64,000 nt of DNA from Variovorax sp. WS11. Lineage in GTDB: Bacteria > Pseudomonadota > Gammaproteobacteria > Burkholderiales > Burkholderiaceae_C. Shown here piece after piece: positions 9,167-16,919 of the stretch. The notes under the pieces are model-generated. The model had not been told where the DNA came from, did no database searches, and saw only the letters and a list, made by a program, of their open reading frames with translations. The DNA lies in NCBI RefSeq assembly GCF_010499245.1, contig NZ_JAAGOW010000005.1, forward strand, positions 1,116,001 through 1,180,000, written 5' to 3'. Position numbers and translations under genes: made by a program. Position 1 is the first letter of the stretch. Every line of letters starts with the position of its first letter.

Positions 9167-9760
9167 TCATCCCTTTTCCGCCAAGAACCCTGTAAGAAAC
9201 AGGCGCGACATCCGCTCGCACAGCTCTTGCGGCTTCATGGAGCCGCTGGGCCGATACCAGAAGTCGGCCCAATTGAGCATGCCCACCAGCATCATGGTGT
9301 AGGGCATGTAGAGGTCCTCGGGCAACCCGGGGTTGAGCTGGCGCATGAGCTGGCTCACCTCCTGCGTGATCTTGCGTTGCAGCGCGATCAGCGGCGTCTG
9401 CTTCGCCTTTGGCAAGTACTTCACGTCATTCATGGCGGTCACGTGGCGGCGGCGCGACTGGGCCGACTTCTGCGTGTACGTCTGAACCAGCGCCATCAGT
9501 TTCTCCCGCGGGGTGCCTGCGGCGGCCGTGACCTCGTCCAGCCCCTGCAGGACACGCTCGAGGTGCTCCTTCAGCATCGCGAAAAGCAGGTCTTCCTTGG
9601 TCGGGAAGTAGTGGTAGAGCATGGACTTGGTCGCGCCGCACGCGTGCGCGATGTCCTGCATCTTGGCGGAGGGATAGCCCTCCTTCGCGAAGAGTGATGC
9701 GGCGCAGTCCATGATGGCGCGGCTCTTGGTTTCGTAATCGTCCGAACGTACGCGGGGCAT
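9167..9760 (-). CDS. TetR/AcrR family transcriptional regulator
   Basis: One-component repressor of 197 aa. The N-terminal helix-turn-helix is seen in IMDCAASLFAKEGYPSAKMQDIAHACGATKSMLYHYFPTKEDLL. The start at 9760 is preferred over 9799 because AGGAGAAC stands right before it. It is divergent from the acyl-CoA dehydrogenase operon, and the 119-bp gap contains GCAAG-CGG-CTTGC (9785-9797), a possible operator. The ligand is probably an acyl-CoA or related acid made by this island (inference). Confidence 0.92.
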   Translation of the reverse strand: MPRVRSDDYETKSRAIMDCAASLFAKEGYPSAKMQDIAHACGATKSMLYHYFPTKEDLLFAMLKEHLERVLQGLDEVTAAAGTPREKLMALVQTYTQKSAQSRRRHVTAMNDVKYLPKAKQTPLIALQRKITQEVSQLMRQLNPGLPEDLYMPYTMMLVGMLNWADFWYRPSGSMKPQELCERMSRLFLTGFLAEKG

Positions 9761-9784
9761 GAGTTCTCCTGTGACGCGAGTGTA

Positions 9785-9797
9785 GCAAGCGGCTTGC
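9785..9797. promoter_or_regulatory. Candidate TetR operator in divergent promoter region
   Basis: Inverted repeat GCAAG-CGG-CTTGC in the 119-bp gap between the TetR gene (starts at 9760, minus) and the acyl-CoA dehydrogenase gene (starts at 9880, plus). Position and symmetry suit an operator controlling both directions. An AT-rich TAAAATAAA at about 9817 may be the forward -10 region. The repeat arms are short, so chance is possible. Confidence 0.4.
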
Positions 9798-9879
9798 ACA
9801 GTCCGTCGGGGCGGCGTAAAATAAACCGTCGCGCCGGACTATGAACAGTTGTCTGGCCGCTTATTTTTCAAGAGAGCCC

Positions 9880-11040
9880 ATGACCGAATTCGAATTCCAG
9901 GAGCCCGACGTCCTCGGCGAGGACCTGCGCATGGTGCGCGACCAAGTGCGCCGCTTCGTCAACGAGGAGATCCTTCCGCATGGCGAGGCCTGGGAGGCTT
10001 CCGGCGAGATCCCGCGCCAACTGTTTCGCGACCTGGGCTCCCTGGGGTTCCTGGGCATGCGGCATCCGGTCGAGTATGGCGGCGGCGGCATGGGCGCGAT
10101 GGCGTCGGTGGTGCTGGGTGAAGAGCTTTCCCGATCAACCTTCGGCGGCGTCGCTTCGGCGCTCACGGTGCACAGCGACATGTCGGTGGGCCACATCGCA
10201 CATCGCGGTACGCACGAGCAAAAGCTCAAGTACCTGCCGGCAGCCTGCGCGGGCGAGAAGATCGGCGCGATCTGCGTCACCGAGCCGCACGCGGGCTCCG
10301 ACGTGGCCGGGCTGAAGACGCGCGCCTCGCGTACGGCCAAGGGGTGGGTCATCAACGGCTCCAAGACGTTCATTACCAACGGGGTGTACGGCGACATCTA
10401 TATCGTGGCCGCCCGCACCGATCCCGAGGCGAGGGGCAGCCGCGGCATCTCATTGTTCATTGTCGACAAGGACAACCCAGGCCTGCGGATGACGCGCAAA
10501 TTCGACAAGCACGGTTGGCGCTCGTCCGACACGGCGGAATTGTTTCTGGACGATCTATTCGTGCCGCCCGACGCCTTGTTGGGCGAGGAGGGCAAGGGCT
10601 TCTACTACATCATGAGCACGTTCCAGAACGAACGGTTGGTGGTGGGCGCGCTCGCCTCGGGCACCAGCTCCAAGGCGATCGAGCTTACGGTGGACTACCT
10701 CAAGCAGCGCCAGGCCTTCGGCAAGTCGCTGTGGGAACAACCGGTTGTGCGCAACAAGGTGGCATGGATCGCCTCCAAGGCGGCCGCGGTGCGCGCGCTG
10801 ACGTATCAGTGCGCACAGATGATCGACGAGGGTAAGGACACGGTGCGCGAAGTGTCCATGCTGAAGGCCTTCGCCGCGGAGACCTTGCAGGAGGTGGTGC
10901 ATACCTGCCTGCAACTGCACGGTGGTACCGGCTTCATCATCGGCACGCCAGTCGAGCGCATGGCGCGCGACTCGAGGATCCTCACCATCGGCGGCGGTGC
11001 GACTGAGGTCATGCTGGAAGAGGTCGCCAAGCGCATGTGA
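9880..11040 (+). CDS. Acyl-CoA dehydrogenase
   Basis: FAD enzyme forming 2-enoyl-CoA from acyl-CoA, 386 aa, normal length. The start at 9880 follows AGAGAG and gives the family N terminus; 9841 would add 13 unusual residues. Motifs: ICVTEPHAGSDVAGLKTRA (FAD/substrate), FQNERLVVGALASG, and LQLHGGTGFIIGTPVERMARDSR. The end reads IGGGATEVM rather than YEGTxEI, so the catalytic Glu is not at the medium-chain position; the base may sit on the other helix, as in isovaleryl/long-chain types. First gene of a tight operon with racemase, DUF2889 and hydratase. Confidence 0.95.
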   Translation: MTEFEFQEPDVLGEDLRMVRDQVRRFVNEEILPHGEAWEASGEIPRQLFRDLGSLGFLGMRHPVEYGGGGMGAMASVVLGEELSRSTFGGVASALTVHSDMSVGHIAHRGTHEQKLKYLPAACAGEKIGAICVTEPHAGSDVAGLKTRASRTAKGWVINGSKTFITNGVYGDIYIVAARTDPEARGSRGISLFIVDKDNPGLRMTRKFDKHGWRSSDTAELFLDDLFVPPDALLGEEGKGFYYIMSTFQNERLVVGALASGTSSKAIELTVDYLKQRQAFGKSLWEQPVVRNKVAWIASKAAAVRALTYQCAQMIDEGKDTVREVSMLKAFAAETLQEVVHTCLQLHGGTGFIIGTPVERMARDSRILTIGGGATEVMLEEVAKRM

Positions 11041-11057
11041 GCGCACGTCGCAACGCC

Positions 11058-11258
11058 ATGCCCATTGAACTTAAATCGTCGTCGTATGAATGGCCCGCTC
11101 CTGGGCCGCGCTACGCCGCGCCCACCCCTGCGCTGGACTTCGAGGTGGATGGCGACTTCGACGAGTGCTACCCGGCTGCCATGTCGGGTGCAGTAAAGCC
11201 GAACGACGAATTCGCCAGGCAGTACATATGTCCGGACCACTTTCACACCTCACCGTAA
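11058..11258 (+). CDS. Small hypothetical ORF (66 aa)
   Basis: A short frame lying between the dehydrogenase and racemase genes and overlapping the racemase start by 31 bp. It begins MPIELKSSSYEWPAPGPRY and is acidic in the middle (DFEVDGDFDECYP). No family is recognised and no clear ribosome site precedes it. It might be an unannotated small protein or only the leader between two genes. The 187-bp spacing is unusually large for this otherwise overlapping operon. Confidence 0.25.
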   Translation: MPIELKSSSYEWPAPGPRYAAPTPALDFEVDGDFDECYPAAMSGAVKPNDEFARQYICPDHFHTSP

Positions 11259-12403
11259 TCGAACTCGCCGGCATCGGCCCCGGCCCCTTTGCGTGCATGT
11301 TGCTTGCCGACATGGGCGCGAAGGTAATTCGCATCGATCGCATCCCCTCGGGGAAACTGGATGGCGGCGACCTGGAGGAGCTCATGCGCAACGACGGCAT
11401 CGTCGATCGCGGCCGCCAGTCCATCGCCATCAACACCAAGGATGCGCGTGGCGTCGAGGCGGTCCTGCGCCTGGCACGCAGCGCTGACATCTTCATCGAA
11501 GGCTTCCGGCCGGGCGTGGCGGAGAAACTGGGGCTGGGCCCGAAGGACCTGCAGGCGCGCAACCCGAAGTTGATCTATGGCCGCATGACCGGCTGGGGCC
11601 AGACCGGCCCGCTCGCGCAAGCGGCAGGCCATGACATCAACTACATCGCGCTTTCCGGGGCCCTGCATTCCATGGGCGCGGCGGACCGCCCGCCCGTGCC
11701 GCCTTTGAACCTGGTGGGCGACTACGGCGGTGGTGGCATGCTGCTCGTGGTCGGCGTGCTGGCAGCTTACGCGCAGGCGCAGCACTCGGGGCAGGGCCAA
11801 ATCGTGGACGCCGCCATGGCGGACGGTGCTGCGCTACTCATGGCCGCGCAGTACGGCCTGATGGCCAAGGGCTTCTGGCACCATGGGCGCGAGAGCAACT
11901 TTCTGGACGGCGCGGCGCATTTCTACGGCACCTACGAATGCGCAGACGGCCGCTACGTATCCGTCGGTGCGATCGAGCCACAGTTCTACGCGAAACTGAT
12001 GCAGATTTGCGAGATTACTGACCCGCACTTTCACCGGCAATGGGAAGAGCGCGAGTGGCCCGCCCTGCGCCACAAGCTTGCTACCGTATTTCGCACGCGC
12101 ACCCGCGACGCATGGTGCGAGCTGCTTGAAGGCAGCGATGCCTGCTTTGCACCGGTGCTGTCGATGGCCGAGGCGCCATCGCACCCGCACAACGTGGCGC
12201 GTGGCACGTTCGCGACCGATGGCGGCGTGACGCAGCCTACGCCCGCGCCTCGCTTCGACCGGACGCCCTCGCGCGTGCCGCGCAAAGCGCCACACGCGGG
12301 GCAACACAGCACCGCACTGCTTGCGGAATCAGGCTTCGGTCCGGCGGACATCGCCGCCCTGGTGGCAGCCGGCGTGGTGCATGACGCAGGAGGCGCGGCA
12401 TGA
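11228..12403 (+). CDS. Alpha-methylacyl-CoA racemase (CaiB/BaiF family)
   Basis: Family III CoA-transferase-fold protein, 391 aa. Most members of this fold transfer CoA, but the racemase signature residues described for Mycobacterium tuberculosis MCR are visible: His in AAGHDINYIALSG, Asp in NLVGDYGGGGML and Glu in VGAIEPQFYAKL. The enzyme would invert the 2-methyl centre of branched acyl-CoA esters so that beta-oxidation can proceed. Start chosen at 11228; longer frames upstream are not supported. It overlaps the next gene by ATGA. Its presence suggests a methyl-branched substrate such as an isoprenoid or steroid side chain. Confidence 0.88.
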   Translation: MSGPLSHLTVIELAGIGPGPFACMLLADMGAKVIRIDRIPSGKLDGGDLEELMRNDGIVDRGRQSIAINTKDARGVEAVLRLARSADIFIEGFRPGVAEKLGLGPKDLQARNPKLIYGRMTGWGQTGPLAQAAGHDINYIALSGALHSMGAADRPPVPPLNLVGDYGGGGMLLVVGVLAAYAQAQHSGQGQIVDAAMADGAALLMAAQYGLMAKGFWHHGRESNFLDGAAHFYGTYECADGRYVSVGAIEPQFYAKLMQICEITDPHFHRQWEEREWPALRHKLATVFRTRTRDAWCELLEGSDACFAPVLSMAEAPSHPHNVARGTFATDGGVTQPTPAPRFDRTPSRVPRKAPHAGQHSTALLAESGFGPADIAALVAAGVVHDAGGAA

Positions 12404-12954
12404 GCGATGCGCTGGCGCGTTCCCCGCGTACGCCGGTCCACACGCGGCGCATCACCTGCGCGGGTTTCTCGCGCGAAGATGGGCTGTTCGAGATCGAGGG
12501 ATTGTTGATCGACACCAAGCCGATTGCACTGCAGCTGGTGACCGGCACGGTACCTGCGGGCACCCCTATCCACCAGATGCGGGTGGTGATCGTCATCGAT
12601 CGGGAACGCACGATCTTGCAAGTGCGGGCGAGTACCGAGCATTCCCCTTATCCCGTGTGCGGCGAGATTGCGCCCGCCTATGCGCAGCTCGTGGGCTTAC
12701 GCATCGAGCCGGGGTTCACGCGCGAGGTCAAGCGACTGTTCCGCAGCGAGCGTGGCTGTTCGCACATGACGGAGCTCTTGCCACCCATGGCCAGCACGGC
12801 CTTCCAGATGCTGTGGGCCGGCGGCGGCTTCGAAGGCGCGGACCCACCAGGGAGCGAGCGGCGCACCTCGCCGCTGGGCGGCTGCCACGCCCTGAAGCTC
12901 GAAGGCGTCATCGTGCGCACCTATTTTCCGCAATTGAAAGGAAGCCCTTCATGA
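12400..12954 (+). CDS. DUF2889 domain protein
   Basis: 184-aa protein of the DUF2889 family, function unknown. The family pattern shows as HTRRITCAGFSREDGLFEIEGLLIDTKPI near the N terminus and SRGCSHMTELL-like text (RGCSHMTELLPPMA) near residue 125. It overlaps both neighbours by ATGA, so it is co-translated with the racemase and hydratase. Conserved Cys and His residues could bind metal. The steady placement inside a CoA catabolic operon suggests an auxiliary role in acyl-CoA processing (inference only). Confidence 0.82.
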   Translation: MSDALARSPRTPVHTRRITCAGFSREDGLFEIEGLLIDTKPIALQLVTGTVPAGTPIHQMRVVIVIDRERTILQVRASTEHSPYPVCGEIAPAYAQLVGLRIEPGFTREVKRLFRSERGCSHMTELLPPMASTAFQMLWAGGGFEGADPPGSERRTSPLGGCHALKLEGVIVRTYFPQLKGSPS

Positions 12955-13763
12955 CCGCCAACCCGGCTACGATGTTCGAGGTGGCGCACGGCATTGCCAC
13001 GCTGACCCTCAATGACGGAGGGCGCATGAACCCGCTCACGCACCAGCTGCAACGCGGCTGCCTTGAGGCCTTGCAGCGGGTGCGCGATGACACCGCCATC
13101 CGCGCGCTTGTCATCACAGCCACGGGCAAGGGCTTTTGCGTCGGCGCCGACCTGGCCGAGTTCGGCCGCCGAGCCGCCGAGCCAGGCGCCTCCATCGGCA
13201 GCTACGTCGGCGAGATGATGGAAAAGTCGGGCAACCCGATCATGGCGGCGATCCGATCTCTGCCCGTCCCGGTCGTGTGCGCGGTGAACGGTGCGGCGGC
13301 CGGCGGCGGCGTCGGTTTCGCACTGGCGGCCGACATGGTGATCGCAGCGCGCTCGGCATATTTCTACCTTCCCTTCGTGCCAGCACTGGGTTTGGTCCCT
13401 GACATGGGGGCGAGCTGGGTCTTGCCGCGCGCCGTCGGCCGCGCTCGCGCCTTGGGGCTCGCGTTGACCGGCAACAAGCTGTCGGCCGAGACCGCGGTGC
13501 AGTGGGGATTGATCTGGGCGTGCGTCGACGATGCGGACCTGCAAGAGCAGGCCCTCCAACTTGCGGCGCAGCTGGCCGCATTGCCGGCCGGCGCCATCAC
13601 CGAGGCGAGGCAACTCTTCGCTGCCGCAGAATCCAATACCTTCGAAGACCAGCTCGCGCTCGAGCGCAGCCGGCAGATGGAGCTCATCGACCGCCCCAAT
13701 TTCGCGGAAGGTGTGGCTGCCTTCACGGCGCGGCGCAAGCCAGCGTTCAAGGGGCGCGGCTGA
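12951..13763 (+). CDS. Enoyl-CoA hydratase/isomerase (crotonase family)
   Basis: 270 aa, normal crotonase length. The fold signature lies at GKGFCVGADLAEF (first oxyanion segment) and VCAVNGAAAGGGVGFALAADMVIAARSA, followed by LGLVPDMGASWVLPRAVG. It would hydrate the product of the acyl-CoA dehydrogenase or isomerise its double bond. The start at 12951 has AAAGGAAG upstream and overlaps the DUF2889 stop; a longer upstream frame is antisense-like noise. The stop shares a base with the nitroreductase start. Confidence 0.93.
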   Translation: MTANPATMFEVAHGIATLTLNDGGRMNPLTHQLQRGCLEALQRVRDDTAIRALVITATGKGFCVGADLAEFGRRAAEPGASIGSYVGEMMEKSGNPIMAAIRSLPVPVVCAVNGAAAGGGVGFALAADMVIAARSAYFYLPFVPALGLVPDMGASWVLPRAVGRARALGLALTGNKLSAETAVQWGLIWACVDDADLQEQALQLAAQLAALPAGAITEARQLFAAAESNTFEDQLALERSRQMELIDRPNFAEGVAAFTARRKPAFKGRG

Positions 13764-14440
13764 TGGGTGCGATATTGCAATCAGCTATCTTCGAAGAACT
13801 CGTGGAAGGCCGGCACAGCTGCCGGGGTTTCCTTCGCGAACCCGTGCCTCGCCAGACCATCGAACACATCCTGCGCATTTCGCAGCGCACGCCGTCCTGG
13901 TGCAATATGCAGCCCTGGCAAGTGACGATCACGAGCGGCGAGGCCACCGAGAAATTCCGGGAGGCGATGCTGGCGTCGAGTGACCGCCAGCCGTCGCCCG
14001 ATTTCGCGTGGCCTGCGCAGTACCAAGGCGTCTACCAGGAACGCCGCCGCGAGTGCGGATTCGCGCTCTACGAGAGCGTCGGCGTCGCGCGCGGTGATCG
14101 GACCGCGTCGGCGCGCCAGGCGCTGGAGAATTTCCGCCTATTCGGCGCGCCGCACGTCGCCGTCGTCACCACGGATGCGGCACTCGGCGTCTACGGCGCG
14201 ATCGACTGCGGCGGGTGGGTCGGCAACTTCATGTTGGCCGCGCGCAGTCTCGGCGTGGCCACGATTGCCCAAGCCGCGCTTTCGTCGTGGCCGGACATCG
14301 TTCGAGAGCAACTCAGCCTCCCCGCCGAAAGGCTGGTGGTGTGCGGCATTTCCTTCGGCTTCGAGGATCCTTCGCATTCGGCGAATTCGTTCCGGACCAC
14401 GCGCGCGCCTGTGGAGAGCGTCGTCAAGTGGCTGGACTGA
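13763..14440 (+). CDS. Nitroreductase family flavoprotein (copy 1)
   Basis: 225-aa FMN-dependent oxidoreductase. The N-terminal FMN-phosphate site is GRHSCRGFLREPV and the next conserved block is RTPSWCNMQPWQVTI; the C-terminal block is YGAIDCGGWVGNFMLAARSLGVATIAQAAL. It is the last gene of the operon starting at 9880. A full paralogue lies at 17412 (minus) and a broken one at 25008. In this context the enzyme may reduce a C=C or quinone-type intermediate rather than a nitro group (inference). Confidence 0.9.
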   Translation: MGAILQSAIFEELVEGRHSCRGFLREPVPRQTIEHILRISQRTPSWCNMQPWQVTITSGEATEKFREAMLASSDRQPSPDFAWPAQYQGVYQERRRECGFALYESVGVARGDRTASARQALENFRLFGAPHVAVVTTDAALGVYGAIDCGGWVGNFMLAARSLGVATIAQAALSSWPDIVREQLSLPAERLVVCGISFGFEDPSHSANSFRTTRAPVESVVKWLD

Positions 14441-14587
14441 ACCGGGGCGGGGCGGCGGGACGTCCAGCGGCGGGGGCGTCCCTCCTTGCGGTGGTGCTGA
14501 TGGTGGTCTGGCGCGGCCGTCAGTCTCCATGTACTCTGCAAGCCGCAAGGGCATTTTTTGGGGACCTAAACCGCAGTCGTTCACGCC

Positions 14588-14593
14588 TCCGGA
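14588..14593. repeat. Target-site duplication of the IS element (left copy)
   Basis: TCCGGA stands directly left of the IS end and again at 16824-16829 directly right of it. Because TCCGGA is its own reverse complement it also looks like an extension of the inverted repeats. The truncated copy at 61176-61651 ends at the same internal base but continues with GCCCGA, which shows that TCCGGA is target, not element. Confidence 0.75.
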
Positions 14594-14640
14594 CTTACTT
14601 TCCGCAGGTCGGCAGACGCATTTGCGCGTAATTTCCTGAC
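14594..14640 (+). repeat. Left terminal inverted repeat of IS1634-like element
   Basis: Begins CTTACTTTCCGCAGGTCGG and pairs with 16777-16823 over 47 bp with one mismatch (CGGCAGACG on the left against CGGGAGACG on the right, read inward). Confidence 0.9.
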
Positions 14641-14651
14641 GCCCGGGAAGA

Positions 14652-15002
14652 TCAGGGTTGGCGCGGTGCTTCCAGGTCGATGAGGCGCTCGGTCTGCTCC
14701 TCCCACGCCCGCATGAGCTTCTTGGCGTGGCGTTGGTTGTCTATGGCCTGCTGCAGCAAACTGGCCTGCTCGGGCGTGACCACGCGGTGCACAAGCTTGC
14801 CGTCCCTGAGGTGGCCCCATTCGTAGTACGGACCGTGCCGCGCCGAGGGGTCCTGGGCGCAGCGGCAACTCGGCCTGCCGCACACCTTCGTGCGCTTGTG
14901 CAGCGTGCCGGAGCACAGGTATTCGATCTCGGTGAGCGCGGCTCGGATGCGCCCGATCTTCTCGCGGGTTTGCTCAATGCGTTGGGCGACTGAACTCGGC
15001 AT
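14652..15002 (-). CDS. IS-associated accessory protein (DUF6788-like)
   Basis: 116-aa protein divergent from the transposase inside the same element. The N-terminal half is helical (RIEQTREKIGRIRAALTEIE). The middle has CSGTLHKRTKVCGRPSCRCA with four Cys, a likely metal-binding or redox cluster, followed by HGPYYEW, a pattern I associate with the DUF6788 family found in IS1634 and ISL-type elements. The C-terminal half is again helical. Role in transposition is unknown; antisense orientation and a shared palindromic promoter suggest a regulator or target-site factor. Confidence 0.75.
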   Translation of the reverse strand: MPSSVAQRIEQTREKIGRIRAALTEIEYLCSGTLHKRTKVCGRPSCRCAQDPSARHGPYYEWGHLRDGKLVHRVVTPEQASLLQQAIDNQRHAKKLMRAWEEQTERLIDLEAPRQP

Positions 15003-15008
15003 AGGCTC

Positions 15009-15046
15009 TTGACGGGTGTGTTGCTGGCGATAATAATATCGCCAGC
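15009..15046 (+). promoter_or_regulatory. Divergent IS promoter with perfect palindrome
   Basis: Only 44 bp separate the two divergent IS genes. TTGACG (15009-15014) and AATAAT (15032-15037) with 17 bp between form a good sigma-70 promoter for the transposase. GCTGGCGATA-ATAA-TATCGCCAGC (15023-15046) is a perfect 10-bp-arm palindrome that covers the -10 and ends right before ATG 15047. Transcription would begin at or next to the ATG, so the message may be leaderless or use ATG 15077. A protein bound here would block both genes. Confidence 0.65.
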
Positions 15047-16762
15047 ATGCCGCGCTCGCAAGCCCCCACTTCCACCATGGAGGAGGCAGGCTTCACTCTT
15101 CACACCGAGCGCCTGGGCCCGCTGCCCCTGATCAACCACTTCATCGAGCGCATCGGGCTGACCGAGACGCTGTCGCGCTTCGTGGCCTCGGACCGGCGTT
15201 GCGCCGTCAGTCACGCCAGCGCGCTGGGCGTGCTGCTGCGCTCCATCATCGTCGAGCGTGAGCCCATCTACCGTCAGCAGGAGACGGTGCACGGCTTCGC
15301 CGACGGCATGTTCGGCATCAGCGCCCGGGAGATGGGGCACCTGAGCGACGACCGCCTCGGACGGGCCCTGGACCACCTGTTCGATGCCGACCGCACCGCG
15401 TTGCTCACCGAACTCGTCCTGGCCGTCGGGCAGCGCTTCGGTGTGCGTTTCGAGGAGTTCCACAACGACTCCACGACGATCAGCTTCTGTGGCAGCTATC
15501 GCGGCGCGGGCGGGCGCCAGATCCGGGGGCGAACCGCCCCGGCGATCACGTACGGGAGGTCCAAAGCGCACCGCCCCGATCTCAAGCAGCTGCTGTTCAT
15601 CCTCACCATGAGCGCCGATGGCAACGTCCCCGTGGCGTTTCGCTGCACCGACGGCAACACCAGCGACTCAGTCACCCACATCGAGACTTGGAACACGCTA
15701 CGCGCCATTGCCGGCAGCAGCGACTTCTTGTATTGCGCGGACTCAAAACTTTGTTCCCGCGAGAACATGGATCACATCGACCGCGCGGGCGGCCGCTTCG
15801 TCACCGTCATGCCGCGCAACCGGCTGGAGGATGCGCAGTTCCGCGAATGGATCCAGACCCACACGCCCGAATGGACCCTGGTCTGGGACCGGCCCAACCC
15901 GCGTTACGGCGACGGGCCGCGCGACTGCTGGTACGTGCACCGCGCCCCTCTGCCCTCCATGGAGGCCTGGTCCATCGTCTGGGTCTGGAGCACGCTGCTG
16001 ACGCTGCGCCAGCACGCCCGGCGCCTGCGCAACATCGCTGCGGCCATCGAGCAGTTCGAGGATCTGCGCCGGCGCCTGGCCTCCTCCAAGACCCGACTGC
16101 GCGGCGCCCCGGAGATCGACCTGCAGATCAAGCTCCTCCTGGAGCAGCACCACGTGGGCCGCTACCTCAAGGTGCGCCGCGTCGTGCGCGAGGAGCATGT
16201 ATTCAAGCAAGCGCGCCGCGGTCGCCCCGGCCCCGACACCGCCTACCGCAAGATCACCAAGCGGCGCTTTGACGTGCAGTGGGTCATTGACGAGGACGCC
16301 ATCACCTACGACCGCAGGAGTGATGGCTGCTATCCGTTGATGACCAACGACCGCACGCTCACCGCCGCCCAGGTCCTTGAGGCCCACAAGGGCCAGCCCA
16401 TGATCGAGAAGCGCTTCGAGCAGGTCAAGACCGTGCACGAAATCGCCCCGGTCTTCCTCAAGAACGAGGGGCGCATCGAAGCGCTGTTCACGCTATACGC
16501 CATCGCGCTGTTGGTTCAAGCCCTCATCGAGCGCGAGCTGCGCCAGGCCATGGCGCGCGAGGGCATCGAAGAACTCCCCATCTATCCCGAGCAACGCCAG
16601 TGCGCGCACCCCACCACCGAGCAGGTGCTACGGCTGTTCAGCCTCGCCGAGCGCCACCATCTGCTTCAGCACGGACACCCCGTCCAGGTCTTCGACCTCA
16701 AGCTCACACAGTTGCAGCGCCAAGTGCTCGCCCTCCTTGGCGTCCCGCCCGGCACGTTCTAG
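15047..16762 (+). CDS. IS1634 family DDE transposase
   Basis: 571 aa. The N-terminal region (LGPLPLINHFIERIGLTETLSRFV) matches the DUF4277 domain that opens IS1634 transposases. DDE-type pieces follow: FHNDSTTISFCGSY with the first Asp, DFLYCADSKLCSRENMDHI with the second, and PMIEKRFEQVKT with the Glu block, inserted after a long variable segment. An alternative start is ATG 15077. No internal stop or frameshift, so probably active. The 3' part is nearly identical to the fragment at 61176. Confidence 0.93.
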   Translation: MPRSQAPTSTMEEAGFTLHTERLGPLPLINHFIERIGLTETLSRFVASDRRCAVSHASALGVLLRSIIVEREPIYRQQETVHGFADGMFGISAREMGHLSDDRLGRALDHLFDADRTALLTELVLAVGQRFGVRFEEFHNDSTTISFCGSYRGAGGRQIRGRTAPAITYGRSKAHRPDLKQLLFILTMSADGNVPVAFRCTDGNTSDSVTHIETWNTLRAIAGSSDFLYCADSKLCSRENMDHIDRAGGRFVTVMPRNRLEDAQFREWIQTHTPEWTLVWDRPNPRYGDGPRDCWYVHRAPLPSMEAWSIVWVWSTLLTLRQHARRLRNIAAAIEQFEDLRRRLASSKTRLRGAPEIDLQIKLLLEQHHVGRYLKVRRVVREEHVFKQARRGRPGPDTAYRKITKRRFDVQWVIDEDAITYDRRSDGCYPLMTNDRTLTAAQVLEAHKGQPMIEKRFEQVKTVHEIAPVFLKNEGRIEALFTLYAIALLVQALIERELRQAMAREGIEELPIYPEQRQCAHPTTEQVLRLFSLAERHHLLQHGHPVQVFDLKLTQLQRQVLALLGVPPGTF

Positions 16763-16776
16763 ACCCGTCCTTCGCA

Positions 16777-16823
16777 GTCAGGAAATTACGCGCAAATGCG
16801 TCTCCCGACCTGCGGAAAGTAAG
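16777..16823 (-). repeat. Right terminal inverted repeat of IS1634-like element
   Basis: Reverse-complement partner of 14594-14640 (one mismatch in 47 bp). It ends ...GGAAAGTAAG and is followed by the target duplication TCCGGA at 16824-16829. Confidence 0.9.
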
Positions 16824-16919
16824 TCCGGACGGAACATGCTTCGGCGCCCGGGCTCGGTGGGGCGTGTCCACAAGGGCCGTATCCGGTCGTTGGGCATGAC
16901 GACGCGGAACTGGCGCCGG

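Larger units (their letters stand above)
14594..16823 (+). mobile_element. Complete IS1634-like insertion sequence
   Basis: 2230-bp element bounded by 47-bp inverted repeats (14594-14640 and 16777-16823) that differ at a single base, with a 6-bp direct duplication TCCGGA outside. It carries a 571-aa DDE transposase on the plus strand and a divergent 116-aa accessory gene on the minus strand. It landed between the first nitroreductase gene and a decayed acyl-CoA ligase. A second, 5'-truncated copy is at 61176-61651. Intact repeats, intact transposase and a visible duplication indicate a recent insertion. Confidence 0.92.

Noticed and set aside
11090..11227. Upstream extension of the racemase gene
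   Set aside because: The extension has no family match, while ATG 11228 gives the exact family N terminus.
14441..14587. Coding tail after nitroreductase copy 1
   Set aside because: The frame has biased Gly/Ala content and resembles the copy-3 spacer only at DNA level; no protein family is evident.
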